DNA from: Chromatiaceae bacterium | GTDB taxonomy: Bacteria; Pseudomonadota; Gammaproteobacteria; Chromatiales; Chromatiaceae | Assembly: GCA_024639005.1 (NCBI GenBank) | Contig: JAHEJD010000016.1 | Location: 1-36,565 of the forward strand | Direction: 5' to 3' | Length of the DNA: 36,565 nucleotides | In this document: piece by piece, positions 9,428 to 18,476 of the stretch | How the letters are laid out: the number at the start of each line of letters is the position of its first letter | How positions within the stretch are numbered: position 1 is the first letter of the stretch | Position numbers and translations under genes: made by a program | The notes under the pieces: model-generated | Told to the model about the DNA's origin: nothing | Seen by the model: only the letters and a program-made list of their open reading frames with translations | Database searches by the model: none

Positions 9428-9455
9428 ATATTGGGGCGAAGGCGGGAAATACAAG
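9428..9455 (-). promoter_or_regulatory. Sigma-32 (RpoH) type promoter for grpE
   Basis: On the minus strand CTTGTAT (9455-9449) is followed after 12 nt by CCCCAATAT (9436-9428), close to the RpoH consensus though the spacer is slightly short. It lies about 80 nt upstream of the grpE ATG, in the hrcA-grpE spacer. Confidence 0.7.
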
Positions 9456-9548
9456 TCCCAGCGGGGAATCGCCGAGGAATCTGCCCGCATATCGTACGAA
9501 AGTTTCCGGAATCAGGGCGTAATGGTCCGCCTTGGTTTCAGATGCGGG

Positions 9549-10610
9549 CTACCGGGATGCCAGTGCGCTACCGAGGAGCTTGGCGGTGATATCGACAATC
9601 GGAATGACCCGATCGTAGGGCATCCGCGTCGGCCCGATCACGCCGAGTACGCCCACCACGTCTGAATCTATCTGGTAGGGGGAAGTAATCACAGAACAGT
9701 CTTTGAGGGTGACATAGCCAGATTCTTCGCCGATAAAGATCTGCACGCCGTCGGCCTCGAGGCTCCGATCAAGCAGATGCAGGATCTCCTGCTTCTCGGT
9801 GAAGGCGTTGAACAGGGAGCGCAGACTGTCCATCTGGGCCAGTTCGTCGAAATCCATTAGATTGGTCTGCCCGGCGACGACGAAATCTCCCTGATCGGAG
9901 GTCGTGTCGTCACTACTGGCGAAGGCGGCACTCGCCACCTCGAGGGCCTGGACCATCAATTCGTCGAGATTGCGCTTGGTCTCGCGCATCTCGCGCAACA
10001 CCAGACTGCGGATTCCCTCGAGGTCGTGGCCTGCATAATGGATGGTGATGTAATTGCTGAGCTGTTCGAGTTCGCTGCGACTGAAGACTCGCGACGTCTC
10101 GATGATGCGATTGAACACCTCACCGGTCGATGTCACGATCACCGTGAGCACACGGACATCCGAGAGCGGAACGAACTCGATCTGCTTGACCTTGACCTGA
10201 TTGTGTTTCGGCACCATCACGACGCCGGCAAGATGGGTTAGACTGGACAACAGGCGGGATGCCGAATCGACCAGGTCTGCGGGCGGCTCATGTATATCCA
10301 GCTGTTGTTGCACCTGGCGCAGCAGCTTCTGATCGAGCGGTTTCAGCGACAACAGTGAGTCGACAAACATCCGGTAACCGGTCACTGTCGGCACCCGTCC
10401 AGCTGAGGTGTGCGGCGAGGCGACGAAACCCAGGTCCTCGAGATCGGCCATCACGTTGCGAATAGTCGCCGGGCTGAGATCAAGGCCTGCGTCCTTGGCC
10501 AAGGTTCGCGAGCCGACCGGATGCCCTTCCCGAATGTAGCGCTCGATCAGCACTTTCAGAAAGTGCTGTGCTCTCTCGCTGATTGCGTTTTCCGGTATAC
10601 CTGTCGCCAA
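9549..10610 (-). CDS. hrcA: Heat-inducible transcription repressor HrcA
   Basis: A 353-residue DNA-binding repressor of class I heat-shock genes that normally recognises CIRCE operators. The N-terminal winged-helix region is ISERAQHFLKVLIERYIREG followed by HPVGSRTLAKDAGLDLSPAT and IRNVMADLEDLGFVASPHTS, all family hallmarks. The C-terminal part has the GAF-like dimerisation region with LADLVDSAS-type and GVLGVIGPTRMPYDRVI segments. The only usable start is TTG (10610-10608): a TGA lies three codons upstream in frame and no ATG occurs near the N-terminus; AAGGG lies just upstream. No CIRCE (TTAGCACTC-N9-GAGTGCTAA) is visible near grpE, dnaK or hrcA itself, so its target is probably elsewhere, for example groESL. 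Confidence 0.95.
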   Translation of the reverse strand: MATGIPENAISERAQHFLKVLIERYIREGHPVGSRTLAKDAGLDLSPATIRNVMADLEDLGFVASPHTSAGRVPTVTGYRMFVDSLLSLKPLDQKLLRQVQQQLDIHEPPADLVDSASRLLSSLTHLAGVVMVPKHNQVKVKQIEFVPLSDVRVLTVIVTSTGEVFNRIIETSRVFSRSELEQLSNYITIHYAGHDLEGIRSLVLREMRETKRNLDELMVQALEVASAAFASSDDTTSDQGDFVVAGQTNLMDFDELAQMDSLRSLFNAFTEKQEILHLLDRSLEADGVQIFIGEESGYVTLKDCSVITSPYQIDSDVVGVLGVIGPTRMPYDRVIPIVDITAKLLGSALASR

Positions 10611-10672
10611 TGCCCTTCACCCGTTCCTCAGACCATACTGTAGACCCTGCAGAACCGGCCGGGTTCGAAAGG

Positions 10673-10702
10673 ATTATGAGTAGGCCCAATTTTCCGTGTC
10701 AA
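10673..10702 (-). promoter_or_regulatory. Sigma-70 promoter for hrcA
   Basis: The minus strand reads TTGACA (10702-10697), an 18-nt spacer and CATAAT (10678-10673), a strong housekeeping promoter about 60 nt upstream of the hrcA TTG start. It lies in the divergent hrcA-nadK interval. Confidence 0.75.
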
Positions 10703-10784
10703 GGAACAGGCGAGCGGCCTTGGCGACTGCAAGGTCGCGTGCTAGTTTGCCGTTTGGCCCGGCATCGGCGGATGAACCAGAATC

Positions 10785-11666
10785 GTGAACGACTCGGCTA
10801 ACCAGTTTCGACGCATCGCGGTCATCGCCAAGCCCGACCCCGCCGGCCACCTGACATCAACGCTGCAGCTTCTGCATCAGGTGCTCAACTCCCGCCAGCT
10901 TATGCTGCTGCCCGACCAGCGGACTGCGACCCTGCTCAAGCTCGGGGCCGGTCTGTCGATCGAGGAACTGGCCGCGAACTGCGACCTCGCGGTGGTGGTC
11001 GGCGGCGACGGCACACTGTTGCACGCTGCGCGACAGCTCGCCGATCATCGTATCCCGCTGCTCGGCGTCAACCTGGGACGCCTAGGCTTCCTGGTCGACA
11101 TTACCCCGCCAGATATCGCTGCTGCGCTGCACGCCGTACTCGAGGGGCATTACGAAGAGGATCAGCGGTTTCTGCTGCAGGCCCAGGTGGGCGACCAACC
11201 TCCGACGCTCGCGCTCAACGACGTCGTACTGCACAAATGGAACATCGCTCGCATGATCGAGTTCGAGACATGGATCGACGCCCGATTTGTGTATACGCAG
11301 CGTTCCGATGGTCTGATCATCTCGACCCCAACCGGCTCCACCGCCTATGCGCTGTCCGGTGGTGGGCCGCTGATGACGCCCGAACTGGATGCGGTCGCCC
11401 TGGTACCGATCTGTCCGCACACCCTGAGCAATCGCCCTATCGTCGTCGGTGCCGACAGCAGGATAGAGATCTCCGTCTGTGGCCAGACAGACCCGCGGGA
11501 TGTGCGCATCAACTGTGACGGGGCGATCAACCTGACCATCGACGAGGGTGACACGTTGCGCGTGACCCGTCATCCCACCCGGGTGCGGCTGCTGCATCCT
11601 GTCGGCCATGACCATTTCGATGTCTTGCGCGCCAAGCTCGGTTGGGGTGAGCTGCCCAAGACCTGA
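10785..11666 (+). CDS. nadK: NAD kinase
   Basis: A 293-residue cytosolic kinase phosphorylating NAD to NADP with ATP. The GGDGT motif is in AVVVGGDGTLLHAARQL (near 68-84), followed by LLGVNLGRLGFLVD. The substrate-binding region IISTPTGSTAYALSGGGPL and the C-terminal PICPHTLSNRPIVV are conserved in the family. The start is GTG at 10785 (MNDSANQF). It is divergent from hrcA and 27 nt upstream of recN; hrcA/nadK/recN adjacency is common in gammaproteobacteria. Confidence 0.97.
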   Translation: MNDSANQFRRIAVIAKPDPAGHLTSTLQLLHQVLNSRQLMLLPDQRTATLLKLGAGLSIEELAANCDLAVVVGGDGTLLHAARQLADHRIPLLGVNLGRLGFLVDITPPDIAAALHAVLEGHYEEDQRFLLQAQVGDQPPTLALNDVVLHKWNIARMIEFETWIDARFVYTQRSDGLIISTPTGSTAYALSGGGPLMTPELDAVALVPICPHTLSNRPIVVGADSRIEISVCGQTDPRDVRINCDGAINLTIDEGDTLRVTRHPTRVRLLHPVGHDHFDVLRAKLGWGELPKT

Positions 11667-11693
11667 ATCTGGCGCACCGATCCGGCCCCCACG

Positions 11694-13367
11694 ATGTTGA
11701 GCCAAATAACCATCCGCAATCTGGTGATCGTCAGATCGCTCGAACTGCCGCTGACAGCGGGCATGACTGCGCTGACCGGTGAGACCGGTGCGGGGAAATC
11801 CATCCTGATCGATGCGCTCGGCCTGGCACTCGGCGACAAGACCGATAACAGCATGATTCGCGCCGGCGAAGACAAGGCGGAGATCACCGTGAGCTTTGAT
11901 CTAAGCTCGCATGCGGCCGCTCTCGAGTGGTTGGAAGCGCACGACCTTGCAAACGACGATGAATGCCTGGTGCGACGCGTCCTGGTTCGCGACGGACGCA
12001 GCCGGGCCTATGTCAATGGAACGCCTACACCGCTGGGATTGCTGCGCGAGCTTGCTGAGCTGATGATCGATATCCATGGCCAGCATGCCCACCAGTCGCT
12101 ATTGCGGCCGCGCGCACAGCGCCAGCTGCTCGACGACTATGCAGGATTGCAGCAACAGGCAAAGCAGACAGCGCAGGCATTCCATGCATGGCACGAGGCA
12201 TGTGTCGCCTATGAGGCGCTCAAGCAGGCCGGCGAGGATCGCGCCAACCGGCTCGATTATCTGCAGTTTCAGATAACAGAACTGGACGGCATCGCCTGCG
12301 ATCACGACACCTTGCGCGGTCTCGAGGCAGAGCATGCGAGACTGGCGCATGCAGACCGGCTGCTCGGCGACACCGGCACGGTGCTGGCGCAGCTGGCTAC
12401 CGAAGAACCCTCGCTGCAGTCGTCGCTCAATCGTGCCGCACACACCTTAGCGGCGCTCAGCGATCTGGATCCGGCGTTGAAAGAGACACAAGAGCTGCTC
12501 GAGACCGCCGGCATCCAGATCGATGAGGCGGCGAGCTCGCTGCGCCACTACCGGGACCGCGTCGAGCTCGATCCACAACGAATGCAGCAGATCGACGAAC
12601 ATTTGGGGCGTCTGCATGATGCCGCGCGCAAACATCGGGTCCGCCCCAATGAACTGGCCGACCTGCTAGAGGCCTTACGCAGCGAGGCGGAGACACTGCA
12701 CGACGCAGATAACGAGCTGCGCAGACTCGAACAGCGCAAAGGCGCGGCAGAGGACGCTTTCCTGAGCAGCGCACAGTGGCTCAGCAAGGCGCGCGGCGCG
12801 GCCGCGCAGAAGTTGTCGCAGACCGTGGGCGAAAGCATGCAGACGCTCGGCATGCGAGGCGGCCATTTTCGGGTTGCGTGCGAGACCGAGGCCACAAAAC
12901 CCGGTGTCCACGGCATCGATCACATTCGCTTCTTGGTTGCGGCCAATCCCGGACAACCCGAGGCGCCGTTGGCGGACGTGGCATCCGGCGGTGAACTCTC
13001 GCGTATCAGCCTGGCGATCCAGGTCGCTACCGCCAACTGCGGAACGGTACCGACCCTCATCTTCGACGAGGTGGATGTCGGCATCGGCGGTGCCGTGGCG
13101 GAGATCGTCGGCCAGCTGCTGCGTCGTCTGGGCAACGGTCGCCAGGTCCTGTGCGTTACCCACCTCGCTCAGGTCGCGTCCCAGTCTCACCAGCATCTGC
13201 GCGTGCACAAGACGACCGACGGCAAAACGACCGAGACGCGTATCGACGTCCTCGGCAACGAGGGTCGGATAGAAGAGATCGCGCGCATGCTCGGCGGCGT
13301 CGACATCACAGAGCAGACTCGTCGGCATGCCGACGAGATGATCCGGCGCGCGCAGCTCGTTTCCTGA
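11694..13367 (+). CDS. recN: DNA repair protein RecN
   Basis: A 557-residue SMC-like ATPase that acts in recombinational double-strand break repair. The N-terminal motif MLSQITIRNLVIVRSLEL leads to the Walker A GETGAGKS (near 30-37). A long central coiled coil spans about 150-370. The ABC signature is ASGGELSRISLAIQV, Walker B is TLIFDEVDVGIGG, and the His-switch region is VLCVTHLAQVASQSHQH. Full length. It follows nadK by 27 nt and is probably co-transcribed with it. No clear LexA box was seen directly upstream within nadK, so SOS control is not supported by this sequence. Confidence 0.97.
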   Translation: MLSQITIRNLVIVRSLELPLTAGMTALTGETGAGKSILIDALGLALGDKTDNSMIRAGEDKAEITVSFDLSSHAAALEWLEAHDLANDDECLVRRVLVRDGRSRAYVNGTPTPLGLLRELAELMIDIHGQHAHQSLLRPRAQRQLLDDYAGLQQQAKQTAQAFHAWHEACVAYEALKQAGEDRANRLDYLQFQITELDGIACDHDTLRGLEAEHARLAHADRLLGDTGTVLAQLATEEPSLQSSLNRAAHTLAALSDLDPALKETQELLETAGIQIDEAASSLRHYRDRVELDPQRMQQIDEHLGRLHDAARKHRVRPNELADLLEALRSEAETLHDADNELRRLEQRKGAAEDAFLSSAQWLSKARGAAAQKLSQTVGESMQTLGMRGGHFRVACETEATKPGVHGIDHIRFLVAANPGQPEAPLADVASGGELSRISLAIQVATANCGTVPTLIFDEVDVGIGGAVAEIVGQLLRRLGNGRQVLCVTHLAQVASQSHQHLRVHKTTDGKTTETRIDVLGNEGRIEEIARMLGGVDITEQTRRHADEMIRRAQLVS

Positions 13368-13562
13368 TGCAGGATCCCGGCGCACCCAGGTCGCTGCGAG
13401 ATCCGCAATCCACGCCAGCCGCGAAGTTCAATTGCCCAGATTTCCAGAAATAGGTTGCAATAACTGCGCTAGCGTTATGAAATAGATTCACAATAATCTC
13501 GTGCCGAACAACTAGATTCGCAAGCAACGGGACACGTCGACAACCAGCCCGCGTAACGGGCG

Positions 13563-14357
13563 ATGACGGACCATGGGTACCGTCGGATCGGCTGGACCAC
13601 ATTGCATACACGGGCGGTCTTTGTGTTTGACACGGTCTCTCTGGCATTCTGGCTGTTCGGCGCCGCTACGCTGGCGGTCGCCTATTTCGTGCGCGGGGTT
13701 GCCGGTTTTGGATCGGGCCTGATCGCCATCCCGCTGTTGGCGCTGGTCCTGCCGCTGACCCTGGTGGTCCCCCTGGTGGTATTTCTAGACTATGTCGCGT
13801 CGGCCAGCCACGGCCTGAAGGACCGCGCACAGATTCAGTGGCACCAGATCTTCCCCCTGCTGCCTTTCAGCGCCCTGGGCGTGCTGACCGGCCTCTATCT
13901 GTTCCAGGCGATCGATTCCTTGCTACTCGCCCATGGGCTGGGCGTCTTTGTCGTGTTGTATGCGATCTACTCGCTGCTCGCGAGAGACGGTGATAGAAAG
14001 GCGTCCAGGCTGTGGGCGGTCCCGGCCGGTGGCTTTGGCGGCCTGGTGGGAACACTGTTCGGGACCGGTGGGCCCTTCTATGTTGCCTATCTGAAACACC
14101 GGGGACTGCCGAAGACCCAATTTCGCGCAACCTTTGCCACGGTGTTCTTGCTGGATGGCGCCGGCCGACTGCTGGGCTACCTGGCCGGTGGCTACTTCGT
14201 TCGCGAGTGGCTGCTGATGGCGGCCGTATCGTTGCCGATCATGGCAATCGGCCTGTATCTCGGCGGTCACGTTCACACCAATATCAGCCAACGTGCCTTT
14301 CAGATCGCGATCAGCCTGCTGCTCTTGGTCAGCGGCATCTCGCTGCTGTTGCGTTGA
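13563..14357 (+). CDS. TauE/SafE family membrane permease
   Basis: A 264-residue integral membrane protein with about eight hydrophobic helices. The family repeat is visible in FVRGVAGFGSGLIAIPLLAL and in the second half as PAGGFGGLVGTLFGTGGPFY. TauE/SafE proteins are proposed exporters of sulfite, sulfoacetate or other organosulfur anions; the substrate here cannot be assigned. Two starts are possible: ATG 13563, or GTG 13623 (reading FDTVSLAFWLFG), which would begin right at the first TM helix and remove a non-hydrophobic 20-residue leader. I list the longer form. The gene stands alone after recN with a 195-nt spacer that holds no clear terminator. Confidence 0.87.
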   Translation: MTDHGYRRIGWTTLHTRAVFVFDTVSLAFWLFGAATLAVAYFVRGVAGFGSGLIAIPLLALVLPLTLVVPLVVFLDYVASASHGLKDRAQIQWHQIFPLLPFSALGVLTGLYLFQAIDSLLLAHGLGVFVVLYAIYSLLARDGDRKASRLWAVPAGGFGGLVGTLFGTGGPFYVAYLKHRGLPKTQFRATFATVFLLDGAGRLLGYLAGGYFVREWLLMAAVSLPIMAIGLYLGGHVHTNISQRAFQIAISLLLLVSGISLLLR

Positions 14358-14468
14358 CAACAGCGTTTTTGGCAAATGAAATCGGTGCGCCGCATAGGAA
14401 GTCGATTCCCTACCTAAAGCCAACGCTATTGCGGGCGCTAACGCTCACATGCAGGTGGAAGACCGGAC

Positions 14469-14726
14469 ATGGGGGCGCACGGGGTGAGCAGCAAAATTCT
14501 GCGACGCCTGTTGACCGTCGGCTTGATCGGCGTATTGCATCTGCCCCTGATCTTTCTGGCGATCGCGCTGCACGATAATCTCGGACCGGGTCAGGACCTG
14601 ACCGACCTCAGTCCGCTTTCGCTCATTTCGCTGTTTGCCGGCCTCACCCTACCTTATGCCCTGCTCGCCATGCTCGGTATCCCGTGGAATCCACAGCGGG
14701 CGCGACTGAACGAGTACGATAGCTAA
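14469..14726 (+). CDS. Small two-helix membrane protein of unknown function
   Basis: An 85-residue ORF with two hydrophobic helices, RRLLTVGLIGVLHLPLIFLA and SLISLFAGLTLPYALLAML, joined by a polar loop (HDNLGPGQDLTDLS), ending in the charged tail NPQRARLNEYDS. The ribosome site GGAAGACC lies 5-12 nt upstream of the ATG. I do not recognise a family. It lies between the TauE/SafE permease and another tiny membrane ORF, all on the plus strand. The TM organisation and ribosome site support a real gene. Confidence 0.6.
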   Translation: MGAHGVSSKILRRLLTVGLIGVLHLPLIFLAIALHDNLGPGQDLTDLSPLSLISLFAGLTLPYALLAMLGIPWNPQRARLNEYDS

Positions 14727-14787
14727 CGGTTACTCCCGGCAGCATGCAGGGTAGAATCCTGCGTCGCGTGTGAGGGAGGGGCCGTGA

Positions 14788-14982
14788 ATGCGCGACACAG
14801 AGAAACAAAAGGCACGGTCCGAGTTGGCGGAGCGCCTGGCCGCCATGTCGCGCGGCCGAAAGATCGTCCTGATCGTCTTCATCATCTGGTTGGTCCAGGC
14901 GCTTCCCAAATGGACGGCAGCGATAATGGCCGACGGAGAGACATCCGCGGCGATTATGACATTCTTCATTACCCCTCGTTAG
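14788..14982 (+). CDS. Small single-pass membrane protein of unknown function
   Basis: A 64-residue ORF with a charged N-terminal helix (TEKQKARSELAERLAAMSRG), one hydrophobic helix (KIVLIVFIIWLVQALP) and a short hydrophobic C-terminus (SAAIMTFFITPR). A very strong purine-rich ribosome site (GAGGGAGGGG) precedes the ATG. No family recognised. Its stop lies 43 nt from the convergent sucA stop. The ribosome site makes it likely to be translated. Confidence 0.6.
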   Translation: MRDTEKQKARSELAERLAAMSRGRKIVLIVFIIWLVQALPKWTAAIMADGETSAAIMTFFITPR

Positions 14983-15024
14983 CGCGCCCGTTCGCGCCAG
15001 ACCGCCCGCTCACCGACGGGCGAA

Positions 15025-17859
15025 TCACCAGTCGAGATGATGCTCTTCGGTATCCTCCAGGCGCTCGCCCGGGTCCTCGACTCTGCTTTCCGACAGCGCC
15101 GCGTCGACCAGGGCCTGCTGCTGCGTTCGATGCAGATCTGCACTGCCACAGGCCGGCGAGGCCGAGGGCGCGCGCCCTGCATAACCCAATATCTGGCGGT
15201 CACCGGTAAGGACTCTCAGATGGTGCTGAATCTGGTACCAGGCGCCCTGGTTTCTCGGCTCCTCCTGACACCAGACGATTTCAGAAGCTGCCGAATACTG
15301 ACCCAACAGCTCCCCAAGGCGCCGTCGCGGGAAGGGGTAAAGCTGTTCGATGCGCAGGATCGCGATATCGTCGATGCCGCGCTGCCGTCGTGCGCCCAAC
15401 AGGTCGAAATAGACCTTTCCGCTGCACAGGACCACGCGACGCACCCCATTTGACGTCAGCCCATCGATCTCCGGCTGGACGGCCGCCAGGGCGCCGCCAA
15501 CGAACGCATCCAACGATGATTTGGACAAGGGGTGACGCAGCAGGCTCTTGGGCGTCATCACCACCAAAGGGCGACGGAAGCGCCGTTTTATCTGATCCCG
15601 CAGCAGATGGAAAAACTGCGCCGGCGTGCTTGGCACCCACACCCGCATATTGAGCTCGGCACACAGCTGCAGGAAGCGCTCCAGCCGTGCCGAGGAGTGC
15701 TCCGGGCCCTGGCCCTCGAATCCATGCGGCAGGAACAACGTCAGCTGACAAAGCCTGCCCCATTTCAGATAACCGCTGGCGATGAACTGATCTATGACCA
15801 TCTGGGCGCCATTCGCGAAATCGCCGAATTGTGCCTCCCAGATCACCAGCGTGTTCGGCATGGAGGTCGCATAACCGTACTCGAAGCCGAGTACCGCGAG
15901 CTCTGACAGCAGCGAATTGATCACCTCGAACCGCGGCTGGCCCTCGAACAGGTGCGCCAGCGGGATATAACTGCGGAAATCACTCTGGTCGTGATACGCC
16001 GCGTGACGATGGGCGAAAGTGCCGCGTATGGAATCCTGCCCTGACAACCGCACCGCATGTCCGTCGTGCAGCAGCGTGGCATAGGCCAGTGTCTCCGCCA
16101 TACCCCAATCCACGGCGACTTCACCCGCAAGCATGCCTCGCCGCTCATCGATCACTCGCGTGACGCCGCGCTGCAGCACAAACTCCTCGGGCGGCGCCAA
16201 CGCGCGCTCGCCCAATCGACGAAGTTGCGACAGTGGCACGCGGGTGTCGACCGCTTCATCGGGGCGCGCATTCAGGTACTGCTCCCAATGGGCCTCATAA
16301 CCTGTGCGCGACCCATGTAGGAACTCCCGTACCACAACTTGTCCCTGGTCGAGCGACGCCCTGTAGGCCTCGCTGAGGGCGGCCGGTTCACGTTCGTCGA
16401 TCAGGCCATCCTCCACCAGCCGCTGCGCATAGAGGGCACGCGTGGTCTGCAGCTGCTTGATGCGCCGATACATCTGCGGCTGCGTCATCATGGGTTCGTC
16501 GGCCTCGTTGTGGCCATGCCGCCGGTAACAGACCAGGTCGATAACCACATCATTATGAAACGTTAGACGGTAATCGAGCGCCAGGCGGGTCACGAACAAT
16601 ACGGCATCCGGATCATCCCCGTTGACATGAAATATCGGCGCCTGAATCAGTTTCGCCACCTCGGTGCAATAGAGCGTCGAACGCGCCTCCTGTGGATGGC
16701 TGGTGGTAAACCCGATCTGGTTGTTGATCACCACATGAATGGTGCCGCCGGTTCCATAGGCCGGCGTCTTGGATAGATTCAGGGTCTCTGTGACCACGCC
16801 CTGACCGATAAAGGCCGCATCACCATGCACGATGACGGGCAGAACCAGGTCGCGTGCGTCCTCCTCGTGGCGGTCCTGTCGAGCCCGGCAGCCCCCCTGC
16901 ACAACGGGCGCGACGATCTCCAGATGCGAAGGATTGAAGGCCAAGGAGAGGTGCACCGGACCGCCCGGGGTCTGGATATTGGAGTAGAAGCCTTGGTGGT
17001 ACTTGACGTCGCCGGAGCCATCGCGCGGGTCCGCGTCGCGTCTTCCTTCGAACTCGGAGAACAATTCGCGCGGCGCCTTGCCCAGGAGATTGACCAGGAC
17101 GTTCAGGCGTCCGCGATGTGCCATGCCGATCACGATATCTGTGACACCCCGCTTGCCGCCTCCCTGCACGATCTCGTCCAACGCGGGAATCAGGGAATCG
17201 CCGCCCTCGAGAGAGAACCGCTTCTGACCGACGTAGCGACGATGCAGGAACTGCTCGAGGCCCTCTGCCGCGGTGAGATCACGCAGCGCATCGATGCGCT
17301 CCTGATCCGAATGTTGATCCGCCCAGAGACCCCGTGTCGATTCCAGGCGGCGTTCAATCCAGCGCCTCTCGTCGGAAGCGGAAAGGTGCATATGCTCGCT
17401 GACCAGGGTGCCGCAGTACACCCGCTCAAGGGTATCGAGCACTTCATGCACGGGAAGCGCACGCTCAGCATCGATGGACACCACATCTACCTTCTGTCGC
17501 AGCGTCCCGGAATCGAGCCCGTAATAGTCCGCGGTAAGTTCCTTCGGACGCCGCCGCTCCATCAGACCCAGAGGATCGATATCGGCAAAGAGATGGCCAA
17601 GCATGCGATAGGCCATGATCAGCCGCTGAATACCGGATGACGGCGCCTTGGCCTTGTCCGGCGCGCTCGGCATATCGCCCAGCTGGATCTCGCGTGACGT
17701 GCCGCCGGCGCCATGCTCGAAACCATAGAAAAAGCTGCGCCACTCCGGCGCCACGCTCTCCGGTGAATCGCGAAACGCCTCGTACAGCTGATCAATGTAC
17801 TCGGCGTTGGCACCGCTGAAACCAGAGGCGCGACGCCGTGTTTTTAGCGGTTCGTCCAT
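15025..17859 (-). CDS. sucA: 2-oxoglutarate dehydrogenase E1 component
   Basis: A 944-residue thiamine-diphosphate enzyme that decarboxylates 2-oxoglutarate and transfers the succinyl group to the lipoyl arm of SucB. Visible hallmarks are SGANAEYIDQLYEAF at the N-terminus (E2-binding arm), RFSLEGGDSLIPALDEI, GMAHRGRLNVLVNLLGK, the ThDP/Mg loop HVNGDDPDAV and CYRRHGHNEADEP, the pyrimidine-domain sequence GTFAHRHAAYHDQ, SLLSE with the ThDP-activating Glu, IWEAQFGDFANGAQMVIDQF and LPHGFEGQGPEHSSARLER. I start at ATG 17859 (MDEPLKTRR), preceded by TGAG; a TTG at 17871 is the alternative. sucB and lpd do not follow: the next gene in this direction is absent, so the E2/E3 subunits must be encoded elsewhere. 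Confidence 0.96.
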   Translation of the reverse strand: MDEPLKTRRRASGFSGANAEYIDQLYEAFRDSPESVAPEWRSFFYGFEHGAGGTSREIQLGDMPSAPDKAKAPSSGIQRLIMAYRMLGHLFADIDPLGLMERRRPKELTADYYGLDSGTLRQKVDVVSIDAERALPVHEVLDTLERVYCGTLVSEHMHLSASDERRWIERRLESTRGLWADQHSDQERIDALRDLTAAEGLEQFLHRRYVGQKRFSLEGGDSLIPALDEIVQGGGKRGVTDIVIGMAHRGRLNVLVNLLGKAPRELFSEFEGRRDADPRDGSGDVKYHQGFYSNIQTPGGPVHLSLAFNPSHLEIVAPVVQGGCRARQDRHEEDARDLVLPVIVHGDAAFIGQGVVTETLNLSKTPAYGTGGTIHVVINNQIGFTTSHPQEARSTLYCTEVAKLIQAPIFHVNGDDPDAVLFVTRLALDYRLTFHNDVVIDLVCYRRHGHNEADEPMMTQPQMYRRIKQLQTTRALYAQRLVEDGLIDEREPAALSEAYRASLDQGQVVVREFLHGSRTGYEAHWEQYLNARPDEAVDTRVPLSQLRRLGERALAPPEEFVLQRGVTRVIDERRGMLAGEVAVDWGMAETLAYATLLHDGHAVRLSGQDSIRGTFAHRHAAYHDQSDFRSYIPLAHLFEGQPRFEVINSLLSELAVLGFEYGYATSMPNTLVIWEAQFGDFANGAQMVIDQFIASGYLKWGRLCQLTLFLPHGFEGQGPEHSSARLERFLQLCAELNMRVWVPSTPAQFFHLLRDQIKRRFRRPLVVMTPKSLLRHPLSKSSLDAFVGGALAAVQPEIDGLTSNGVRRVVLCSGKVYFDLLGARRQRGIDDIAILRIEQLYPFPRRRLGELLGQYSAASEIVWCQEEPRNQGAWYQIQHHLRVLTGDRQILGYAGRAPSASPACGSADLHRTQQQALVDAALSESRVEDPGERLEDTEEHHLDW

Positions 17860-18047
17860 GTCGTTACTCAACGATCAACGGCCCCTACCGGGGGCGATAG
17901 CGATCCACTTGGCGATCGAACTCACCCGGTTGGCATACAACAGGGAAAGCACCTCGGATCGTAGACAGGGACTATATCCGAAAACACGAGCCGCCCCTGC
18001 CTGCCGCGATCATCGCAGTTGCTGTCGCAACACGCAGGCTCCTCGGC

Positions 18048-18476
18048 TCAACGCCCGGCCCCCGACTCGCACCGCAGGTCCCGCAGCGCTGCCGGCACCT
18101 GCAGACCGATATTTTGTAAGCCCTGTTCTAACCTGATCACCAGCCAGCGGATCACCGGGCAGCTGCGCCGCAGCACAGGCGTGAAGAAGCCCCGGAAAAT
18201 TGACTTGTTGCCCATTCGCACGTCCAACGCCATGGTCAGCACTAGACCGAGGGAGAGTCCGAGGAAGATGTTGGACATCAAGCCCCCGAGCAAGCCGCCG
18301 TAGATCAACGGCACTGCGCGGATCAATAGGCGGGCAGATGCCTCCGCGGTGTCTTCCGGCATCTCGTGGGTGTAGTGGCCGTATTGATCCCGGTGCGGCT
18401 GCGCGACGCCCTCGACCGCATCCATCGGCTGGTCGGTCTCGCGGTGTCTTGTCTGTGTCGGTTCGTTCTGGAGCAT
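18048..18476 (-). CDS. Hypothetical membrane protein
   Basis: A 142-residue ORF. I start at ATG 18474-18476 (MLQNEPTQTRHRE) because AGGAGG lies 9 nt upstream; the frame is open to 18722 but that extension has no ribosome site. The N-terminal half is hydrophilic and rich in His, Gln and Asp (DAVEGVAQPHRDQYGHYTHE). The middle is one long or two short hydrophobic helices (LLIRAVPLIYGGLLGGLMS, FLGLSLGLVLTMALDVRMG). A basic C-terminal part follows, ending CESGAGR. No family recognised. It is upstream of sucA on the same strand, 188 nt away, and downstream of the LrgB-like gene. A role cannot be inferred. Confidence 0.6.
   Translation of the reverse strand: MLQNEPTQTRHRETDQPMDAVEGVAQPHRDQYGHYTHEMPEDTAEASARLLIRAVPLIYGGLLGGLMSNIFLGLSLGLVLTMALDVRMGNKSIFRGFFTPVLRRSCPVIRWLVIRLEQGLQNIGLQVPAALRDLRCESGAGR

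Noticed and set aside
9366-10784. Possible CIRCE operator for HrcA
   Set aside because: I looked for TTAGCACTC and GAGTGCTAA around hrcA, grpE and dnaK and found no convincing inverted pair.
13368-13562. Short inverted repeat with CGCTAGCG core (around 13464-13482) after recN as a terminator or operator
   Set aside because: The arms ATAAC/GTTAT do not extend into a continuous stem and there is no T-run.
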